In this document: piece by piece, positions 32,820-41,559 of the stretch
Layout: each line of letters opens with the position of its first letter
Numbering within the stretch: position 1 is the stretch's first letter
DNA from: Pseudoneobacillus sp052180215
GTDB taxonomy: Bacteria; Bacillota; Bacilli; Bacillales; Cytobacillaceae
DNA: 64,000 nucleotides
Reading direction: 5' to 3'
Assembly: GCF_052180215.1 (NCBI RefSeq)
Contig: NZ_CP197471.1
Location: forward strand, 3,506,001 to 3,570,000
Program-made: the position numbers and the translations under genes
Notes under the pieces: generated by a model
Seen by the model: only the letters and a program-made list of their open reading frames with translations
What the model was told of the DNA's origin: nothing
Database searches by the model: none

Positions 32820-33236
32820 TTGTTTCCTAACCATGAACTATTCCACACGTTAAACCAATTATCCAGACATTTAACGAACAAGTTGAATGAAGCACTAAAG
32901 CCCTTTGGTCTATATAGTGCTCAATGGACTGTCATTTACGTTTTAAAAACAAAAGGCTCCCTTACCCAAAAAGAATTATGTCAGTATTTATCTGTCGAAG
33001 CACCGCCTATGACAAGGACTATTCAAAGACTTGTTAAACAAGGATACGTTAAACAGGTTCAAGGTACAGACAAACGTGAGAAACATATCCAGTTAACGGA
33101 TGAGGCGTTACAAAATTATCCTCAGTGGGAGGATGCCATCACACAGTTCAATCATTCCTTATTAACTGGATTTCCTGAATCGTCACAACAAGAATTATCC
33201 AAGCTATTAAAGGAATGGTTTCTAAAACTATCTTAG
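32820..33236 (+). CDS. MarR family transcriptional regulator
   Basis: 138-residue winged-helix repressor: SAQWTVIYVLKTKGSLTQKELCQYLSVEAPPMTRTIQRLVKQGYVKQ is the DNA-binding domain and DKREKHIQLT the wing. Starts with TTG 32820 after GGAGGGATCTAT. Adjacent MFS transporter gene begins 16 bp after its stop; a perfect palindrome lies upstream. Likely derepresses the exporter when a small aromatic or drug-like ligand binds. Confidence 0.92.
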   Translation: MFPNHELFHTLNQLSRHLTNKLNEALKPFGLYSAQWTVIYVLKTKGSLTQKELCQYLSVEAPPMTRTIQRLVKQGYVKQVQGTDKREKHIQLTDEALQNYPQWEDAITQFNHSLLTGFPESSQQELSKLLKEWFLKLS

Positions 33237-33252
33237 ACAGGAGTTTCAATAT

Positions 33253-34449
33253 ATGAAAGAACAACCTAGATTATGGACAAAAGATTTTATTAGTATTTCC
33301 TTAAGCAATTTCTTCTTATTTATGACCTTTTATTTTTTATTAGTAAGTTTACCAGTAATGGTTATACAGCAATACGAAAGTACGAAAACAGAAGCAGGTT
33401 TAATTACAACTGTATTTTTAATATCAGCCATACTTATTAGGCCAATAGCAGGTTACGGTATTGAAAAAATAGGCATGCGAAAAATTCTATTAACTTCGCT
33501 TATCATTTTCTTTATTGCCTCAATCCTATACTTTTTTGCTACCTCCATTATGGCTTTATTCTTAGTTCGCTTTTTACACGGGATTGGATTTGGTATGGCT
33601 ACGACTGCCGCCGGGGGACTGGTAGCAAATATTATTCCAGATTCTCGAAGAGGAGAAGGAATGGGGTATTTTATTATGTCCTCTAACCTGGCAATGGTTA
33701 TGGGACCTTTTATTGGTTTAACAGCCATTCAAATGTGGGATGCATCTGTATTATTCGCCATCAGTGTTATTTGTGCTCTCTTTTCCCTTATTGCTGGATG
33801 GATTATACGTATTCCTATTAAAGAAAATAAGAAAAAAATTCATATCTCATTCCAATTTCAAAATTTCTTTGAGGCTTCTGCTGTTCCGATTTCAGTGGTT
33901 GGTGCATTTTTTGCCATTGTTTATTCGTCTGTCCTTTCTTTCGTTTCCGTTTACGCAAAAGAGATTGGTTTAATAGAAGTATCAAGTTTATTTTTTGTCG
34001 TTTACGCTGCTATTTTATTAGCTTCAAGACCGTTTACAGGAAAATGGTTTGACCAATTTGGTCCTAACGTCATTATTTTTCCATCTATTGTTCTTTTTGC
34101 AATTGGCTTATTCATTTTAGGTAGCAGTCATACGGCATTAGGCTTCTTACTTTCTGCAGCGTTTATTGGTATTGGCTGGGGTACGATTTTTCCAAGCTTA
34201 CAGACGATTGCCATCCAGAAAGCGGCACCGAATAAAAGAGCCACTGCAACTGCAACCTTCTTATCCATTTTTGATACAGGTATCGGCTTTGGCTCCTTTA
34301 TTGTAGGAATGGTTGTCGCTGAAGTTGGATTCCGTTCTTTCTATATTAATGGTTCTATTTATGTGTTAGTTGGAATACTTGTTTATTATTTACTTCATAC
34401 CCGTAAGGAACCTTTAAAAGAAAAACTAGTAGAAAGACATGTGAGATAG
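33253..34449 (+). CDS. MFS transporter (drug efflux-like)
   Basis: 398-residue major facilitator protein with twelve helices. Loop 2-3 motif is GYGIEKIGMRKILL, and helix 5 carries motif C-like GPFIGL. Helix 4 region RFLHGIGFGMATTAAGG is typical of DHA1 drug:H+ antiporters. ATG after AGGAGTTTCAATAT. Co-transcribed with the MarR gene; substrate unknown. Confidence 0.9.
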   Translation: MKEQPRLWTKDFISISLSNFFLFMTFYFLLVSLPVMVIQQYESTKTEAGLITTVFLISAILIRPIAGYGIEKIGMRKILLTSLIIFFIASILYFFATSIMALFLVRFLHGIGFGMATTAAGGLVANIIPDSRRGEGMGYFIMSSNLAMVMGPFIGLTAIQMWDASVLFAISVICALFSLIAGWIIRIPIKENKKKIHISFQFQNFFEASAVPISVVGAFFAIVYSSVLSFVSVYAKEIGLIEVSSLFFVVYAAILLASRPFTGKWFDQFGPNVIIFPSIVLFAIGLFILGSSHTALGFLLSAAFIGIGWGTIFPSLQTIAIQKAAPNKRATATATFLSIFDTGIGFGSFIVGMVVAEVGFRSFYINGSIYVLVGILVYYLLHTRKEPLKEKLVERHVR

Positions 34450-34495
34450 AAAAGAGCAAGCGCCTTGGTCTACCATCATAACTAATAAAAAAGAA

Positions 34496-34524
34496 TTGAC
34501 ATGATCGCTTTAAAGTAGTAAATT
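34496..34524 (+). promoter_or_regulatory. Sigma-A promoter of the methionine operon
   Basis: TTGACA (34496-34501), 17-bp spacer, TAAATT (34519-34524); transcription would start just before the SAM riboswitch. Confidence 0.7.
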
Positions 34525-34548
34525 TTAAAAATAATCGAATAATTGACA

Positions 34549-34661
34549 CTCTTATCGAGAGAGGTCGAGGGAATGGCCCTATGACACCTCAGCAACCTTC
34601 AATGTTTTCACTCATTGAAAAGGTGCTAAATCCTTCAAGTTGGAAAACTTGAGAGATAAGA
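34549..34661 (+). ncRNA. SAM-I (S-box) riboswitch
   Basis: Aptamer core recognisable: P1 CTTATC...GATAAG, AGAGAGGTCGAGGGA, GGCCCTATGACACC, CAGCAACC, GGTGCTAAATCC and GAGAGATAAG. S-adenosylmethionine binding stabilises P1 and permits the terminator at 34690-34718. The 3' strand TAAGAAGA...GAC can instead pair with GTCTTCTTCTTA to form the antiterminator. Controls yitJ-metH. Confidence 0.95.
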
Positions 34662-34689
34662 AGAATGACTCAGATTCTTTCCATTCAAA

Positions 34690-34718
34690 AGTCTTCTTCT
34701 TAAAGAGGGCTTTTTTTA
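34690..34718 (+). terminator. Riboswitch-controlled terminator
   Basis: GTCTTCTT/AAGAGGGC stem (with G-U pairs) and CTTA loop followed by TTTTTTTA; its left arm is the partner of the antiterminator. Confidence 0.8.
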
Positions 34719-34728
34719 TTTTTTAAAA

Positions 34729-34896
34729 GGCTCTTTTCTAAACTTGTTGCTTTTTTAACTAATAAAGAGAGATTTCACAATATAGGGTGGTAAAATCCTT
34801 TTAAAAATCAAGAAAAGAGCTGCTCACTTATTAAGAGAATCCGTAAAAATCCGGCTTTTGGGATTTTTACCAGAACCACATTCTATACGAAAACAG
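34729..34896 (+). repeat. Dispersed structured repeat, copy B
   Basis: About 168 bp with the same parts as copy A: GGCTCTTTTCTAAACTTG, TATAGGGTGGTAAAAT, AAGAAAAGAGCTGCTCACTT, hairpin GTAAAAATCC/GGATTTTTAC (34843-34852, 34861-34870) and end TCTATACGAAAACAG. Lies between the riboswitch terminator and the yitJ RBS, so it is in the 5' leader. The 34450-34920 gap thus holds promoter, riboswitch and this repeat. Confidence 0.85.
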
Positions 34897-34920
34897 CCTT
34901 TTAAAAAGAGGAGAAAGAAT

Positions 34921-36783
34921 ATGAACTTCTTAGAGAAATTAGAAAAACAAATTTTAATTGCAGATGGTGCCATGGGGACTTTATTGTACTCGTATGGAAC
35001 GGATATGTGCTTTGAGGAATTAAATCTATCCCAACCAAACCAAATTAAGAGCATTCACCGTGCCTATGTTGAAGCTGGAGCAGATGTGATTCAAACAAAT
35101 ACATATGCGGCTAATTATCTCAAACTTCAACGATATGGATTAGAGGACTCTGTCAAAGAAATAAATAGTGCTGCCGTTCGAATGGCAAAAAAGGCAGCCA
35201 ATCCAGACACTTATATACTAGGAACAGTTGGCGGCAATCGAGGAATTAAGCCCCAATCCATCTCCATTGAGGAAATAAAAAGAAGCTTTCGAGAGCAATT
35301 ATATTGTCTATTGCTTGAAGGGGTAGATGGAATTCTTCTTGAGACATATTATGATCTTCAAGAGCTAGAAACAGTCTTAACGATTGCAAGAAGAGAAACA
35401 GAATTACCCATTATTGCACAAGTTTCCTTGCAGGAACCTGGATTTTTGCAAGATCGTACTCCAATTATTGAAGCCTTTAAAAGATTAGAAACACACGGTG
35501 CTGATGTAATTGGACTCAACTGTCGACTAGGTCCACATCATATGCTTACGACGCTTGAGGAGGTTCCTATTCCAGTACATTCCTATTTATCAGCCTATCC
35601 CAATGCAAGTCTTCCTACTTATATTGATGGGAAATTCCAATACGATAGTGATTCAGATTATTTCCGCAAATCAGCTAAGTTATTTCGAGACCAAGGAGTC
35701 AGATTACTGGGTGGCTGCTGCGGAACAACACCCGAGCATATACGGGCATTTGCAGATGAATTAAAAGGTAAAATCCCTGTTCAAGAAAAACAAGTGAAAA
35801 TCAGAGAAAATATAGTGGTGGTACCCTCTACCGAAGCCAAACGGGAGTATCCTCCGCTCCAGGATATTGTTCGTGAACGAACATCGGTTATAGTAGAATT
35901 GGATCCTCCTAGAAAACTAGATACAAAGAAATTCTTTGATGGGGCAAAAGCGTTAAAAGAAGCTGGTATTGATGCGTTAACATTAGCCGATAATTCCCTA
36001 GCCTCCCCACGCATTTCCAATGAATCTTTAGGGTACTTGGCTAAAACACAGCTAGGGATACGATCTTTAATTCATATAGCCTGTAGAGATCGTAATATTA
36101 TAGGTCTACAATCCCACTTGATGGGCCTTCATGTATTAGGTATGAATGACATTCTTGCTATAACCGGTGACCCAGCTAGGGTTGGTGATTTCCCTGGTGC
36201 TTCGTCCGTGTATGATATGTCATCATTTGAATTGATTCAAATGATCAAACAACTTAACAACGGACTTTCTATTTCTGGTAAGGACCTTGGGCAAAAAACG
36301 GCTTTTAGTATTGCTGCTGCTTTTAACCCTAATGTTCGTTCAATCGAAAAAGCGGTTAAACGATTAGAAAAGAAAATCCACTTTGGAGCAGATTATTTTA
36401 TTACACAGCCTGTTTTTTCAGAAGAAAAAATAATCGAAATCTATGAAGCTACTAAACATTTAGATACTCCCATTTACATTGGGATTATGCCGCTTACTAG
36501 CCATAAAAATACGGAGTTCCTTCATAACGAGGTACCTGGTATTAAAATTTCTGAAGACATTCGAAATCGAATGGCCCTATTTAAAGACCAACCTAACCAA
36601 GCAAGCATCGAGGGAATCCAAATTGCTAAATCATTAATCGATGCTGCAATGGAACTTTTTAATGGAATTTATTTAATTACCCCATTTCTTCGTTATGAGT
36701 TAACGGTAGAGTTGGCAAAATACGCCCGTGAGCGTGCAAATGCGATTAGGAGGAACAACCATGTCCAAAGCATCATTTACTGA
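34921..36783 (+). CDS. yitJ: Bifunctional homocysteine S-methyltransferase / methylenetetrahydrofolate reductase
   Basis: 620-residue fusion. Residues ~1-300 are a homocysteine-binding domain (ILIADGAMGT; zinc cysteines GLNC and GGCCGTTPEHI); residues ~325-620 are an MTHFR domain (VELDPPRK, LTLADNSLASPRIS, ITGDPARVGDFPG, FITQPVF). It makes 5-methyl-THF from methylene-THF, the methyl donor for MetH next door. ATG 34921 after AAAGAGGAGAAAG; the longer frame begins inside the repeat. Overlaps metH by 23 bp. Controlled by the SAM riboswitch. Confidence 0.95.
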   Translation: MNFLEKLEKQILIADGAMGTLLYSYGTDMCFEELNLSQPNQIKSIHRAYVEAGADVIQTNTYAANYLKLQRYGLEDSVKEINSAAVRMAKKAANPDTYILGTVGGNRGIKPQSISIEEIKRSFREQLYCLLLEGVDGILLETYYDLQELETVLTIARRETELPIIAQVSLQEPGFLQDRTPIIEAFKRLETHGADVIGLNCRLGPHHMLTTLEEVPIPVHSYLSAYPNASLPTYIDGKFQYDSDSDYFRKSAKLFRDQGVRLLGGCCGTTPEHIRAFADELKGKIPVQEKQVKIRENIVVVPSTEAKREYPPLQDIVRERTSVIVELDPPRKLDTKKFFDGAKALKEAGIDALTLADNSLASPRISNESLGYLAKTQLGIRSLIHIACRDRNIIGLQSHLMGLHVLGMNDILAITGDPARVGDFPGASSVYDMSSFELIQMIKQLNNGLSISGKDLGQKTAFSIAAAFNPNVRSIEKAVKRLEKKIHFGADYFITQPVFSEEKIIEIYEATKHLDTPIYIGIMPLTSHKNTEFLHNEVPGIKISEDIRNRMALFKDQPNQASIEGIQIAKSLIDAAMELFNGIYLITPFLRYELTVELAKYARERANAIRRNNHVQSIIY

Positions 36784-39700
36784 TCAGTTAAACAAAAAAA
36801 TCCTTATTATGGACGGCGCAATGGGCACCATGCTTCAAAGAGCAAATCTTTCTCCAGATGATTTTGGGGGAGAAGCTTTCGATGGCTGTAATGAAAATTT
36901 AAATTTAACTGCCCCTCATGTTATTCAATACATTCATGAAGAGTATTTAAAGGCAGGAGCAGATATTATTGAGACAAATACATTTGGTGCGACTAGCCTT
37001 GTACTAGATGAATATCAATTAGGGCACAAAGCCTATGAGATAAATAAAATAGCTGCACAAATTGCTGTAAAGGCAGCACAATCCTTTTCTACAGCAGAAT
37101 GGCCACGGTTTGTTGCCGGCTCAATGGGTCCCACTACAAAATCGCTAAGTGTCACGGGTGGAACAACCTTTGAAGACCTTGCCAAAACCTATGAAGAGCA
37201 GGCAATAGGGCTTATCGATGGCGGAGTAGATTTGCTTCTTCTTGAAACAAGCCAAGATTTGTTAAACGTTAAATCTGGATATGTAGGTATTCAAAAAGCT
37301 TTTGAGAAAACGGGTAAAATTTTACCATTAATGGTGTCTGGTACGATTGAACCGATGGGTACAACCCTTGCCGGACAGTCTATTGAAGCCTTTTATATCT
37401 CGGTAGAACATATGAAGCCTGTTGCTGTGGGACTAAATTGTGCTACTGGTCCTGAGTTTATGCAAGATCATATTCGTTCTTTATCTAATATGGCTTCAAC
37501 AGCCGTAAGCTGCTATCCAAATGCAGGGCTGCCAGATGAGGAAGGACATTATCACGAAACACCTGAAACTCTATCGAAAAAATTAGCCGGTTTCGCTAAG
37601 CAAGGATGGCTAAACATTGTTGGTGGCTGCTGCGGAACGACTCCTGAACATATTAAAGCCATTGGTGAAGAAATGAAAGAATTTAAACCACGAACCGCTG
37701 ACTTCTCTTCCGTTCATATGGTCTCTGGTATTGAACCATTTGTTTATGATGATCCAACCTTACGCCCTATTATGGTTGGAGAACGAACCAATGTGATTGG
37801 TTCTCGAAAGTTTAAACGATTAATATCGGAAGGTAAATTTGAAGAAGCAGCTGAAATTGCCAGAGCTCAAGTCAAAGGCGGAGCTCATGTGATTGACATC
37901 TGCCTTGCTGACCCTGACCGGGAAGAACTGATTGATATGGAAAATTTCCTTAAAGAAGCAGTCAAAAAAATTAAAGCCCCATTAGTCATTGATTCTACCG
38001 ATGAAAAGGTAATTGAAAAAGCACTAACTTTTTCACAAGGGAAAGCTATCATTAATTCTATCAATCTTGAAGATGGTGAAGAACGATTTGAAGCTATTTT
38101 ACCATTGGTTCATCGCTATGGTGCTGCGGTTGTGGTTGGTACCATCGATGAAGAAGGTATGGGTGTAACGGTTGAACGAAAGCTTGAAATTGCGACTCGT
38201 TCCTATAACCTATTAGTCAATAAATATCATTTAAAACCACAAGATATCATTTTTGATCCACTCGTTTTTCCTGTCGGAACAGGTGATGAACAATATATCG
38301 GTTCAGCCAAAGCAACGGTTGAAGGAATCCGCGCCATTAAAGAACGCTTGCCTGAAACTCAAACTATTTTGGGGATTAGTAATGTTTCTTTCGGACTTCC
38401 ACCTGTTGGACGTGAAGTATTAAACTCAGTATTCTTATACCACTGTACTCAGGCTGGATTAGATTACGCGATTGTGAATACGGAAAAGCTCGAGCGTTTC
38501 GCCTCCATTTCAAAAAAAGAGGTAGAAATGGCTGAAAAACTACTATTTGATACAACAGAAGCATCCCTTTCCATATTTACAGAATTTTATCGAGATAAAA
38601 AGAAGGAAAATAACAAAATTGTCTCTGATATGACGTTAGAGGAACGATTAGGAAGCTATGTAGTAGAAGGAACAAAAGAAGGATTAATCGCTGATCTAAC
38701 CATTGCTCTTGAAAGCTATGACAATCCCCTTGATATCATTAATGGTCCCTTAATGGATGGAATGAAGGAAGTTGGCAGACTCTTTAATGATAACCAACTA
38801 ATTGTAGCTGAAGTGCTTCAAAGTGCTGAAGTCATGAAAGCGTCTGTAAGCTTCCTCGAGCCATATATGGAAAAGGGTACTTCTACCACTACAAAAGGAA
38901 AAGTCGTGTTAGCTACTGTTAAAGGTGATGTACATGACATTGGTAAAAATTTAGTCGATATTATTTTTAGCAATAATGGTTATCAAGTAATCGATTTAGG
39001 AATTAAGGTCCCTCCTGCTGAACTTGTAAAAGTTATTAAAGACGAAAAACCGGATATGGTGGGTCTTTCGGGGTTACTTGTAAAATCGGCACAACAAATG
39101 GTATTAACAGCCCAAGATATGAAGGAAGCAGGCATTTCTGTTCCAATCCTAGTGGGTGGCGCTGCTCTCTCAAGGAAGTTTACTGAAACAAAAATCGCTA
39201 AGGAATATGATGGCTTAGTTCTATATGCAAAGGATGCCATGACAGGCTTATCTTTAGCAAATCAAGTACAAACTCCTGAAGAATATGAAAAGCTTCTAGA
39301 AAGTAAAAAAGAAAAAGCTTCACAGGAGTTGATCGAGGTATCATCAAACTCAGCATCCGCTATTGCAACACTTGTAAAACCAAAAACAACCGTTATTTCA
39401 GAGGCACCTGTTTTCGTTCCTAAAGATACGAAACGACATTTATTAAAGTCTTATCATGTAACACATATAGAACCATATATTAATATGCAAATGCTGCTTG
39501 GCCATCATCTTGGTGTGAAAGGAAAAATCTCAAAACTGTTAGCAGAAAAGGATGAAAAGGCTACTCAGGTAAAAGAACTAATTGATCATTTATTGGACGA
39601 AGCGAGAGAGAAAAATTGGATTATCCCTGCTGCTGTCTATCAATTTTTCCCTGCACAAGCAGAGGGGAATAAAATTCTCATCTATAACCCTGAGAATCAT

Positions 39701-40210
39701 TCAGAAATTTTAACTGAATTTGACTTCCCTCGTCAGGAGTCTGAACCACAATTATGTTTGGCTGATTTTATCAAAAAAGTCGACAGTGGGATCATGGATT
39801 ATGTAGGATTTTTTGCTGTGACTGCTGGTAAAGGAATTCGTGAAAAAGCGGAGGAATTGAAGAAGGAAGGTCGTTTCCTTGAAAGTCATGCTTTGTCTGC
39901 CTTAGCATTAGAAACAGCTGAAGGATTTGCTGAGCTAATCCACCGACAGATGCGCGACCGTTGGGGATTCCCAGATCCGGTTGAATTAACCATGCAGGAC
40001 CGTTTTGCTACTCGTTATCAGGGGCAACGTTTTTCTTTTGGCTATCCTGCTTGTCCAGAGTTAGATGATCAAACAAAACTTTTTGAATTATTACGACCTG
40101 AAGACATTGGTATCAACTTAACAGAAGGGTTTATGATGGAACCAGAAGCCTCCGTAACCGCCATGGTATTTTCACACCCAGAAGCTAGATATTTTAATGT
40201 GTTAAGATAG
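36761..40210 (+). CDS. metH: Cobalamin-dependent methionine synthase MetH
   Basis: 1149-residue enzyme with the full MetH layout: homocysteine domain (IMDGAMGTML; GLNC, GGCCGTTPEH), pterin/folate domain (~340-610; IMVGERTNVIGSRKF, DPLVFPVGTGDEQY), cobalamin domain with the Co-ligand His in KGDVHDIGKNLV and SGLLVKSA, and C-terminal SAM activation domain (FGYPACPELDDQ, near the end). Transfers methyl from 5-methyl-THF to homocysteine. ATG 36761 after AGGAGGAACAACC, inside the yitJ end. It needs B12, and the only riboswitch seen is for SAM. Confidence 0.97.
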   Translation: MSKASFTDQLNKKILIMDGAMGTMLQRANLSPDDFGGEAFDGCNENLNLTAPHVIQYIHEEYLKAGADIIETNTFGATSLVLDEYQLGHKAYEINKIAAQIAVKAAQSFSTAEWPRFVAGSMGPTTKSLSVTGGTTFEDLAKTYEEQAIGLIDGGVDLLLLETSQDLLNVKSGYVGIQKAFEKTGKILPLMVSGTIEPMGTTLAGQSIEAFYISVEHMKPVAVGLNCATGPEFMQDHIRSLSNMASTAVSCYPNAGLPDEEGHYHETPETLSKKLAGFAKQGWLNIVGGCCGTTPEHIKAIGEEMKEFKPRTADFSSVHMVSGIEPFVYDDPTLRPIMVGERTNVIGSRKFKRLISEGKFEEAAEIARAQVKGGAHVIDICLADPDREELIDMENFLKEAVKKIKAPLVIDSTDEKVIEKALTFSQGKAIINSINLEDGEERFEAILPLVHRYGAAVVVGTIDEEGMGVTVERKLEIATRSYNLLVNKYHLKPQDIIFDPLVFPVGTGDEQYIGSAKATVEGIRAIKERLPETQTILGISNVSFGLPPVGREVLNSVFLYHCTQAGLDYAIVNTEKLERFASISKKEVEMAEKLLFDTTEASLSIFTEFYRDKKKENNKIVSDMTLEERLGSYVVEGTKEGLIADLTIALESYDNPLDIINGPLMDGMKEVGRLFNDNQLIVAEVLQSAEVMKASVSFLEPYMEKGTSTTTKGKVVLATVKGDVHDIGKNLVDIIFSNNGYQVIDLGIKVPPAELVKVIKDEKPDMVGLSGLLVKSAQQMVLTAQDMKEAGISVPILVGGAALSRKFTETKIAKEYDGLVLYAKDAMTGLSLANQVQTPEEYEKLLESKKEKASQELIEVSSNSASAIATLVKPKTTVISEAPVFVPKDTKRHLLKSYHVTHIEPYINMQMLLGHHLGVKGKISKLLAEKDEKATQVKELIDHLLDEAREKNWIIPAAVYQFFPAQAEGNKILIYNPENHSEILTEFDFPRQESEPQLCLADFIKKVDSGIMDYVGFFAVTAGKGIREKAEELKKEGRFLESHALSALALETAEGFAELIHRQMRDRWGFPDPVELTMQDRFATRYQGQRFSFGYPACPELDDQTKLFELLRPEDIGINLTEGFMMEPEASVTAMVFSHPEARYFNVLR

Positions 40211-40214
40211 ATTT

Positions 40215-40248
40215 GAAAAAAGGTTGCTTTTTGAGAGCAACCTTTTTT
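40215..40248. terminator. Bidirectional terminator
   Basis: Perfect 13-bp AAAAAAGGTTGCT/AGCAACCTTTTTT stem, between metH and the convergent dioxygenase gene. Confidence 0.9.
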
Positions 40249-40253
40249 ATATT

Positions 40254-41018
40254 TTAAAACTGCAGACATAAATTACTTAATGTACCAAATTCGTAGTTAC
40301 GAAAGATCACTTTGGCTTGGGTAAGTGACTTTGCACTTCCCATTGAGATAAATAGTGGGACAAAGTGCTCTGGTCTTGGCACTGCTGCTTTTGCATGCGG
40401 TGCCAATTTTTCATATTCAAATAGTGATGACAAATCGTCTTTTTCTATCTTTTCAATTAACCAATCATCAAATTCAACAGCCCAAGCTTCTGGTGTTGTT
40501 TGACCCCAATTAACCATTCTTAGATTATGAACGGTAACCCCACTACCAATGACCAAAATCCCTTCTTCTCCTAATCCTTGAAGTGCACTTCCAATCTCAT
40601 ATTGTTTTTCAGGATGTAAAAAAGGATTTACCGAAACTTGGACGACAGGAATATCAGCATTTGGAAATAATCGTTGTAATAAAGTCCAAGACCCATGATC
40701 AAGTCCCCTGCTTGTATCTTTTTTTACTGGGATACCTTTCCTGTCTAAACTTTCAGCTATTCTATTTGCTAATTGGGATGACCCTTTTGCTAGATATTTT
40801 ATTTGATAGAGTTCTTCCGGGAAACCATAGAAATCGTAAATAGTATTGTACTCTTGATCCGAAGAGGAAATGGTTAGTACTTCACTTTCCCAATGCGCTG
40901 TAAAAATCACAATAGCCTTTGGATTTAGTGTGTGGCCAAAACTTTCTAAAAACCTTGTATATTCTTTATCTTCGATTGCATTCATTGGTGATCCATGAGC
41001 TAAAAATAAAGCTTGCAT
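40254..41018 (-). CDS. Extradiol ring-cleavage dioxygenase (LigB / DODA family)
   Basis: 254-residue class III extradiol dioxygenase of the YgiD/4,5-DOPA dioxygenase type. Metal ligands: His in FLAHGSPM, His in TAHWES, and downstream His in DHGSWTLLQ and EHFVPLF. ATG 41018 follows GGAGGAAAATAAA; an in-frame TTG at 41033 overlaps that site. Divergent from an HxlR regulator that probably controls it. Likely cleaves a catechol or acts on a related aromatic. Confidence 0.9.
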   Translation of the reverse strand: MQALFLAHGSPMNAIEDKEYTRFLESFGHTLNPKAIVIFTAHWESEVLTISSSDQEYNTIYDFYGFPEELYQIKYLAKGSSQLANRIAESLDRKGIPVKKDTSRGLDHGSWTLLQRLFPNADIPVVQVSVNPFLHPEKQYEIGSALQGLGEEGILVIGSGVTVHNLRMVNWGQTTPEAWAVEFDDWLIEKIEKDDLSSLFEYEKLAPHAKAAVPRPEHFVPLFISMGSAKSLTQAKVIFRNYEFGTLSNLCLQF

Positions 41019-41179
41019 TTTATTTTCCTCCAAACGACAATAAAGTAGTTAAAAGTAGTTACTTTATGTAAGTTAGTGTATTATCATAATAAATAAACGT
41101 CAAGTAAGTATTTACTGAAACATAAATATATTATTAAAAATAATTATCGGTTATAATATTCTTTGAGAGGTGATATAAA

Positions 41180-41503
41180 ATGGATCAATCTTCTACTTTA
41201 TGTCCACGATTCGAAAAGGCAATGAAAATCATGAGCCAACGTTGGACAGGTTTAGTTATTTATCAATTATTAACAGGACCACAACGTTTTTGTTCAATAG
41301 AGTCATCCCTCCCTATTAGCGGAAGACTCCTTTCTGAAAGATTAAAGGATTTAGAACAGGAGGGAATTGTGAAGCGTGAAGTATTCCCAGAAACACCTGT
41401 AAGAATTGAATATTCTTTAACAGAAAAAGGAATGGCCCTTGAACCGATTATTCGTGAGATCGAAAAATGGTCACAAAATTGGGTTGAAATAAATAAAGAA
41501 TAA
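41180..41503 (+). CDS. HxlR family transcriptional regulator
   Basis: 107-residue winged-helix regulator of the HxlR/YodB type: CPRFEKAMKIMSQRWTGLVIYQLL, RFCSIESSLPISGRLLSERLKDLEQEGIVKRE and VRIEYSLTEKG. A Cys sits near the N-terminus (LCPRF, Cys8), as in the thiol/quinone sensors YodB and CatR, hinting at redox or quinone sensing. Divergent gene is an extradiol dioxygenase. RBS GAGAGGTGATATAAA. Confidence 0.93.
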   Translation: MDQSSTLCPRFEKAMKIMSQRWTGLVIYQLLTGPQRFCSIESSLPISGRLLSERLKDLEQEGIVKREVFPETPVRIEYSLTEKGMALEPIIREIEKWSQNWVEINKE

Positions 41504-41519
41504 ATATTTTTTCATAACA

Positions 41520-41545
41520 AAAGGGCAGAAGTTTCTCTGCCCTTT
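41520..41545. terminator. Bidirectional terminator
   Basis: AAAGGGCAGA/TCTGCCCTTT stem with a 6-nt loop, between the HxlR gene and the repeat-protein gene. Confidence 0.85.
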
Positions 41546-41559
41546 CTTTGTTCCAAATA

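Noticed and set aside
34449..34466. Second full copy of the 9197-9312 repeat
   Set aside because: Only a short end-like stretch (AGCAAGCGCCTT) is present; too short to claim a copy.
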